From NCBI GenBank assembly GCA_019423445.1, contig JAHZBJ010000035.1, forward strand, positions 8,170 to 18,629: a DNA stretch of 10,460 bases, written 5' to 3'. Shown in pieces: positions 6,068 through 10,460 of the stretch; position 1 is the stretch's first letter, and every line of letters starts with the position of its first letter. Position numbers and translations under genes: made by a program. The DNA comes from Oscillospiraceae bacterium. Its GTDB lineage: Bacteria > Bacillota > Clostridia > Oscillospirales > Ruminococcaceae. Below the pieces are notes generated by a model. The model saw only the letters and a program-made list of their open reading frames with translations, had not been told where the DNA came from and ran no database searches.

Positions 6068-8185
6068 ATGTCAAAACTGGTTATTGTGGAGTCGCCGGCC
6101 AAGGCGACTACCATCCAAAAGTACCTGGGCAGCGGCTATGAGGTGATGGCCTCCATGGGGCATGTCCGGGATCTTCCCAAAAGCAAGCTGGGGGTGGATG
6201 TGGAACATAATTTCACTCCCGTCTATGAGAATATCAAGGGAAAAGAAGAGCTGATCAAAAAGCTCAAATCCGCCGCAAAGAAAAGCGACCAGGTCCTTCT
6301 GGCCACCGACCCGGATCGCGAGGGGGAAGCCATTTCCTGGCATCTGGCTAATTTGCTGGGGGTGGATGTGAATCAGGACAACCGGATCACCTTCACCGAG
6401 ATCACCAAAAGCGGCGTGAAAAACGGCATTGAACATCCCAGAAAGATTGATATGCAGCTGGTGGACGCCCAGCAGGCCCGTCGGGTGCTGGACCGGATCG
6501 TCGGCTACAAGATCAGCCCCTTCCTCTGGAAAAAGATTCGGAAGGGTCTTTCTGCTGGGCGGGTTCAGTCGGTGGCGGTGCGAATGGTGGTGGACCGGGA
6601 GGAAGAGATCCGCGCCTTTAAACCATCAGAATATTGGTCCATCGACGCAATGTTTGGGAAAAAATCCGGAAAGGTTTCAGAGAAGAAGCCCTTCCCGGCG
6701 AAATATTATGGTACCGCAGGAAAAAAGGCGGAGATTAAAAACCAGCAGCAGGCGGAAAAGATTATGGCTGAGATCGCCTCTGCGGAATTTGTAGTATCCG
6801 GGATCAAAAAAGGGGTCCGCAAAAAGTCCCCCGCGCCGCCTTTCATCACCTCTACCCTCCAGCAGGACGCTTCCAGGCGGCTGGGTTTCCAGGCAAAGCG
6901 TACTATGAAGGTGGCCCAGGAACTGTATGAAGGTGTGGAAATCGATGGTTTGGGAGCGGTAGGTCTTATCACCTATATGAGAACGGACTCCCTGCGCATC
7001 TCCGATGAGGCCTTGGCCGATGCTGGAAAATTTATTCGTCAAACCTTTGGGGACGAATATGCTCTCTCCAAGCCCCGGGTTTTTAAATCCAAGAAGAACG
7101 CCCAGGACGCCCACGAGGCCATTCGTCCCACCATGGTGGAATTGGTGCCCAGCAAGGTGAAGGCGAACCTTACTTCCGACCAGTATAAGCTTTATAAACT
7201 GGTGTGGGAGCGCTTTATTGCCAGCCAGATGGCCAATGCCCTTCTCAATACTGTGTCTGTAGAGATTGCCGCAGGAAACCACCTGTTTAAATCCTCCGGG
7301 TTCACTGTGAAGTTCGACGGCTTTACAGCGCTTTATGTGGAGGCTACCGACACAGATGAGGAAAATGGCACTAAGCTGCCTCCACTGGAAGAAGGGGAAG
7401 TCCTGACGGCGGCAGAGATCAAGCCGAATCAGCACTTCACCCAGCCTCCTCCGCGGTACACTGAGGCTTCCCTCATCAAAGACTTGGAGGAGAACGGAAT
7501 TGGACGCCCCAGCACCTATGCCCCGACTCTGACCACAAGCCTGCAGCGGGGATATGTGGAGCGGGACCAGAAAGCCCTCAAACCCACCGCCCTGGGGGAA
7601 GTTACCACAAAGCTGATGAAAGAGCAGTTTAAGGATATTGTGGATACCGACTTCACCGCCGACATGGAGCGGAAGCTGGACGAAGTGGAGGATGGCAGCG
7701 CAGACTGGGAAGGAGTCATCTCCAATTTTTACAAGGACTTTGACGCAAACCTGAAGGTCGCGGAAAAGAACATGGAAGGCACCAGGATGAAGGTCCCGGA
7801 CGAGGAAACCGATGTGGTCTGTGAGCTGTGCGGCCGGAAAATGGTCATCAAACACGGCCGCTTCGGGAAGTTCCTGGCCTGCCCGGGTTTCCCTGAGTGC
7901 AAAAACACCAAGAAACTGGTTCAGGAGACACCGGGACTTTGCCCGGTGTGCGGGAAAAAGATTGTGGCCAAGCGCACTAAGACAGGCCGTACCTTCTATG
8001 GCTGTTCCGGTTATCCGGATTGCACCTTTATGACCTGGGACACCCCTCTGGAGGAGACTTGCCCCAAATGCGGTTCCACCCTTTTCCGCCAGAACGGGAA
8101 GATGAAGAAGATCCACTGCCTGAAAGAAGGCTGTGGATTTGAAAAGGCAGTTCCCGCAAGGAAGGAGCAGGAGAACGATGGCTGA
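6068..8185 (+). CDS. topA: DNA topoisomerase I (type IA)
   Basis: TopA relaxes negative supercoils by transient cleavage of one strand through a 5'-phosphotyrosine link. I take ATG 6068 as start, because the protein then opens MSKLVIVESPAKA like other TopA; it has 705 residues. A GTG 15 nt upstream is less likely. AGGTGG (6051-6056), 11 nt before the ATG, is the best ribosome binding site. The TOPRIM domain carries Glu8 and the acidic triad Asp81-Asp83-Glu85 (TDPDREGE). Further on come the LDRIVGYKISPFLW and GLSAGRVQSVAV segments, and the catalytic Tyr303 in ITYMRTDS. The C-terminus has three four-cysteine zinc-ribbon units: Cys585/588/605/611, Cys625/628/646/652 and Cys665/668/684/689. All are complete. 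It follows dprA by 31 nt and overlaps trmFO by 8 nt; dprA-topA-trmFO is a common order in Firmicutes. Confidence 0.98.
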   Translation: MSKLVIVESPAKATTIQKYLGSGYEVMASMGHVRDLPKSKLGVDVEHNFTPVYENIKGKEELIKKLKSAAKKSDQVLLATDPDREGEAISWHLANLLGVDVNQDNRITFTEITKSGVKNGIEHPRKIDMQLVDAQQARRVLDRIVGYKISPFLWKKIRKGLSAGRVQSVAVRMVVDREEEIRAFKPSEYWSIDAMFGKKSGKVSEKKPFPAKYYGTAGKKAEIKNQQQAEKIMAEIASAEFVVSGIKKGVRKKSPAPPFITSTLQQDASRRLGFQAKRTMKVAQELYEGVEIDGLGAVGLITYMRTDSLRISDEALADAGKFIRQTFGDEYALSKPRVFKSKKNAQDAHEAIRPTMVELVPSKVKANLTSDQYKLYKLVWERFIASQMANALLNTVSVEIAAGNHLFKSSGFTVKFDGFTALYVEATDTDEENGTKLPPLEEGEVLTAAEIKPNQHFTQPPPRYTEASLIKDLEENGIGRPSTYAPTLTTSLQRGYVERDQKALKPTALGEVTTKLMKEQFKDIVDTDFTADMERKLDEVEDGSADWEGVISNFYKDFDANLKVAEKNMEGTRMKVPDEETDVVCELCGRKMVIKHGRFGKFLACPGFPECKNTKKLVQETPGLCPVCGKKIVAKRTKTGRTFYGCSGYPDCTFMTWDTPLEETCPKCGSTLFRQNGKMKKIHCLKEGCGFEKAVPARKEQENDG

Positions 8186-9491
8186 TGCCGTTGTAATCGG
8201 GGCGGGGCTGGCCGGCTGCGAAGCGGCCTGGGCCCTGGCCAACGCCGGCCACAAGGTGACGCTCTATGAGATGAAACCGGCGAAATACTCACCGGCCCAT
8301 CACAGTCCGGGTTTTGCTGAGCTGGTGTGTTCCAACTCCTTCAAAGCCACCCGCCATACTTCTGCTGCCGGCCTCCTTAAGGAGGAGATGGCCCTGTTGG
8401 GGTCCCTGGTGCTGGAAGCTGCCGGGGAAGCCGCAGTGTCTGCGGGAGGCGCCCTGGCGGTGGATCGGGATCTTTTCTCCCAGGCAGTCACCCGGCGGAT
8501 CGCTGGGCATCCCGGAATCACGGTGGTCACCGGGGAGGAAGTCACCCAGATCCCGGTGGGGAACGCGGTGATCGCCACCGGTCCCCTTACCTCCCAAGGA
8601 CTCTCTGACGCCATTGGGGAGCTGTGCGGAGAGAAATACCTTAGCTTTTACGACGCCTCCGCCCCTATCGTCACCCTGGAATCGGTGGATCGGGAAAAGA
8701 CCTTTTTCGCTACCCGCTATGGGCGGGGGGATGCGGACTACATCAACTGCCCCTTTACTCAGCCGGAATACGACGCCTTCTACGACGCCCTGGTGTCGGC
8801 GGAGGCGGTGGAGTTGAAACCCTTTGAGCGGGAGTATTTCAAAGTGTACGAAGGGTGCATGCCCATCGAGGTGATGGCAAAGCGGGGAAGAGATACTCTC
8901 CGCTTTGGTCCCATGCGCCCGGTAGGCATCAAGGTCCCCTGGACTGGGCACCGTCCCTGGGCCAACATCCAGCTCCGGAAGGACAATGCCGACGGCAGCC
9001 TGTATAACATCGTGGGGTTCCAGACAAACCTTACCTTTCCAGAGCAGCAGCGGGTGTTTCGGATGATCCCGGGGTTGGAGAATGCCCAGTTTATGCGGTA
9101 TGGTGTGATGCACCGCAATACTTTCCTGGATTCTCCCCGGTTGCTGGACAGCCAGTTCCGGCTCCGGAAAATGGATAATCTTTACTTTGCCGGGCAGATT
9201 ACCGGGGTGGAAGGCTATATCGAATCCGCTGCCAGCGGCATTGTGGCGGGGCGGAGCCTTGCCCGGTGTCTTTCCGGGAAGGAGGCGCGGCCCCTGCCAC
9301 GGGATACCATGCTGGGGTCCCTTTGCGCCTATATCAGCGACCCGGAGGTTGCGGATTTCCAGCCTATGGGCAGCAATATGGGAATTCTTCCGCCTTTGGA
9401 GGTCCATGAACGGAATAAGGAGCTTCGGTATACCAAAATGGCGGATCGGGCCGTGGCCTCGCTGCGGCGGTATTTGCAGGAGGAGGACTGA
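8178..9491 (+). CDS. trmFO: tRNA (uracil-54-C5)-methyltransferase, folate- and FAD-dependent
   Basis: TrmFO makes ribothymidine at U54 of the tRNA T-loop, using 5,10-methylenetetrahydrofolate as carbon donor and reduced FAD. It is the typical enzyme of many Firmicutes in place of SAM-dependent TrmA. The 437-residue protein starts MADAVVIGAGLAGCEAAWAL, with the FAD-binding GxGxxG at 8-13. The family block PAHHSPGFAELVCSNSFKA carries Cys51 and the YEGCMPIEVMAKRG block carries Cys227; these match the two functional cysteines near 53 and 226 in B. subtilis TrmFO. A second dinucleotide-related segment, NLYFAGQITGVEGYIES, lies near the C-terminus. ATG 8178 is preceded by AAGGAGCAGGAG; the frame extends to a GTG at 8133, but that would add residues ahead of the FAD fold. 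The start lies within the end of topA (ATGGCTGA, 8 nt shared), suggesting translational coupling. Confidence 0.97.
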   Translation: MADAVVIGAGLAGCEAAWALANAGHKVTLYEMKPAKYSPAHHSPGFAELVCSNSFKATRHTSAAGLLKEEMALLGSLVLEAAGEAAVSAGGALAVDRDLFSQAVTRRIAGHPGITVVTGEEVTQIPVGNAVIATGPLTSQGLSDAIGELCGEKYLSFYDASAPIVTLESVDREKTFFATRYGRGDADYINCPFTQPEYDAFYDALVSAEAVELKPFEREYFKVYEGCMPIEVMAKRGRDTLRFGPMRPVGIKVPWTGHRPWANIQLRKDNADGSLYNIVGFQTNLTFPEQQRVFRMIPGLENAQFMRYGVMHRNTFLDSPRLLDSQFRLRKMDNLYFAGQITGVEGYIESAASGIVAGRSLARCLSGKEARPLPRDTMLGSLCAYISDPEVADFQPMGSNMGILPPLEVHERNKELRYTKMADRAVASLRRYLQEED

Positions 9492-9497
9492 GGGTTT

Positions 9498-10460
9498 ATG
9501 AAAATCATCATCGACGCCTTTGGCGGGGATAATGCCCCCGGGGCGGTACTGGAAGGCTGCGCCCAGGCGGTGAAGGAGCTTGGGGCTCAGGTAGTCCTCA
9601 CCGGGGATGAGGAGCAGATCCGCTCTGCCGCTCAGGAGAAAGGAATCTCTCTGGAGGGAATGGAGATCGCCCATGCCCCATCGGTGATCCCGGTGTGTGA
9701 GGAGCCCACCCAGATCCTGCGGAAATATGCCGATTCCTCTATGGCCAAGGGCTTCCAGATGCTGGCAGCTGGGGAAGGCGACGCTTTTATCACTGCTGGG
9801 AGCACCGGTGCTATGGTGGTGGGCGCTACCATGATCGTCAAACGGATCCGGGGGGTGAAACGTGCCGCTATCGGCACCATTATCCCCAACGCCAAGGGGC
9901 ATTATATGCTTCTGGACTCCGGCGCCAACCAGGAGTGCCGCCCTGAAATGCTTCGGCAGTTTGGGGTAATGGGTTCGGTGTACATGGAGCGGATCATGGG
10001 GGTAAAAAATCCCCGGGTGGGCCTTGTGAACATCGGCACCGAGGATTCCAAGGGAACAGATCTCCAGGTGGAGGCCAACAAGCTTCTCCGGGACGCCGGG
10101 GTCAACTATGTGGGAAATGTAGAGGCCCGGGAGATCCCTCTGGGGGGCTGCGACGTAGCGGTGTGCGACGGTTTTACCGGAAACGTGGTGCTGAAGCTTA
10201 CCGAAGGCCTTGCAAAAATGTTTGCCGGAGAGCTGAAATCCATGTTCCTGGCCTCTCTGGGAACCAAGATTGGCGCGTTGCTCCTGGCAAAGCAAGTCCA
10301 GGGCTTCAAAAAGAAGCTGGATGCCAGCGAGGTGGGAGGCGCCCTGCTTTTGGGAATCCGGCGTCCTGTGATCAAGGCCCACGGCAATTCTGACGGAAAG
10401 GCCTTTAAAAATGCCATCCGTCAAGCCATGCTCTGCTGCCAGAACGGTGTGGTGGAGGAG
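9498..10460 (+). CDS. plsX: Phosphate acyltransferase PlsX, 3' end cut by the window
   Basis: PlsX converts acyl-ACP and phosphate to acyl-phosphate, the acyl donor for PlsY, at the start of phosphatidic acid synthesis; it works at the inner face of the membrane. The frame runs open from the ATG to the last base, 321 codons without a stop. The family is usually about 330-345 residues, so only a short tail is missing. Visible landmarks are MKIIIDAFGGDNAPGAVLEG at the N-terminus, AFITAGSTGAMVVGA, LLDSGANQECRP, NIGTEDSKGTD, VCDGFTGNVVLKLTEG and IKAHGNSDGKAFKNAI near the end. It begins only 6 nt after the trmFO stop. AGGAGG (9481-9486) in the last trmFO codons is 11 nt from the ATG, so translation is likely coupled. 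In many Firmicutes plsX is followed by fatty-acid genes, acpP and rnc, but these are not visible here. Confidence 0.97.
   Translation, partial: MKIIIDAFGGDNAPGAVLEGCAQAVKELGAQVVLTGDEEQIRSAAQEKGISLEGMEIAHAPSVIPVCEEPTQILRKYADSSMAKGFQMLAAGEGDAFITAGSTGAMVVGATMIVKRIRGVKRAAIGTIIPNAKGHYMLLDSGANQECRPEMLRQFGVMGSVYMERIMGVKNPRVGLVNIGTEDSKGTDLQVEANKLLRDAGVNYVGNVEAREIPLGGCDVAVCDGFTGNVVLKLTEGLAKMFAGELKSMFLASLGTKIGALLLAKQVQGFKKKLDASEVGGALLLGIRRPVIKAHGNSDGKAFKNAIRQAMLCCQNGVVEE

Noticed and set aside
6677..8254. 525-codon minus-strand frame opposite topA
   Set aside because: Antisense shadow of the topA catalytic and zinc-finger region; no recognisable protein features.
8289..10424. 711-codon open frame on the minus strand across trmFO and plsX
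   Set aside because: It lies opposite two well-conserved genes whose G/C-ending codons leave few stops in the antisense register. Its translation shows no domain I recognise and no ribosome binding site.

Overview
The window is a stretch of core bacterial chromosome, almost certainly from a Gram-positive Firmicute of class Clostridia. The composition (moderately GC-rich, many G/C-ending codons) and gene order fit the Oscillospiraceae/Ruminococcaceae side, but I cannot fix genus or species by eye. The assignment rests on an AddA-type rather than RecBCD helicase-nuclease, a folate-dependent TrmFO, purine-rich GGAGG-type ribosome binding sites, and an infC-rpmI-rplT operon with a long structured leader of the kind controlled by ribosomal protein L20 in Bacillus. 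All recognised genes are on the + strand and no mobile element, CRISPR array, tRNA or rRNA is seen.

Layout. 1-2551: 3' two thirds of addA (recombination helicase-nuclease), start outside the window. 2552-2778: the longest non-coding stretch, with a good sigma-A promoter (TTGACA, 17 bp, TATTCT with extended -10), a structured leader and an attenuator-like hairpin before infC. 2779-3919: infC, rpmI and rplT (IF3, L35, L20). infC appears to start at a non-standard AUC codon. It overlaps rpmI by 8 nt. 3930-3963: intrinsic terminator. 4014-4805: SpoU/TrmH-family RNA 2'-O-ribose methyltransferase. 4819-6036: dprA. 6068-8185: topA. 8178-9491: trmFO, overlapping topA by 8 nt. 9498-10460: plsX, cut at the window end.

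How the genes work together. The left part joins DNA repair (AddA) to the translation-initiation and ribosomal-protein operon, which is probably autoregulated at both transcription (L20 leader) and translation (IF3 acting on its AUC start). After the terminator comes a closely spaced co-directional cluster of housekeeping genes for RNA modification (SpoU methyltransferase, TrmFO), DNA processing and topology (DprA, TopA) and phospholipid synthesis (PlsX). Two candidate promoters may feed it: one interleaved with the rplT terminator and one inside the variable linker of dprA ahead of topA.

I see no new multi-gene system. The observations worth following up are regulatory: the AUC start of infC, the competing pairings in the infC leader, the promoter embedded in a terminator and the promoter inside dprA.
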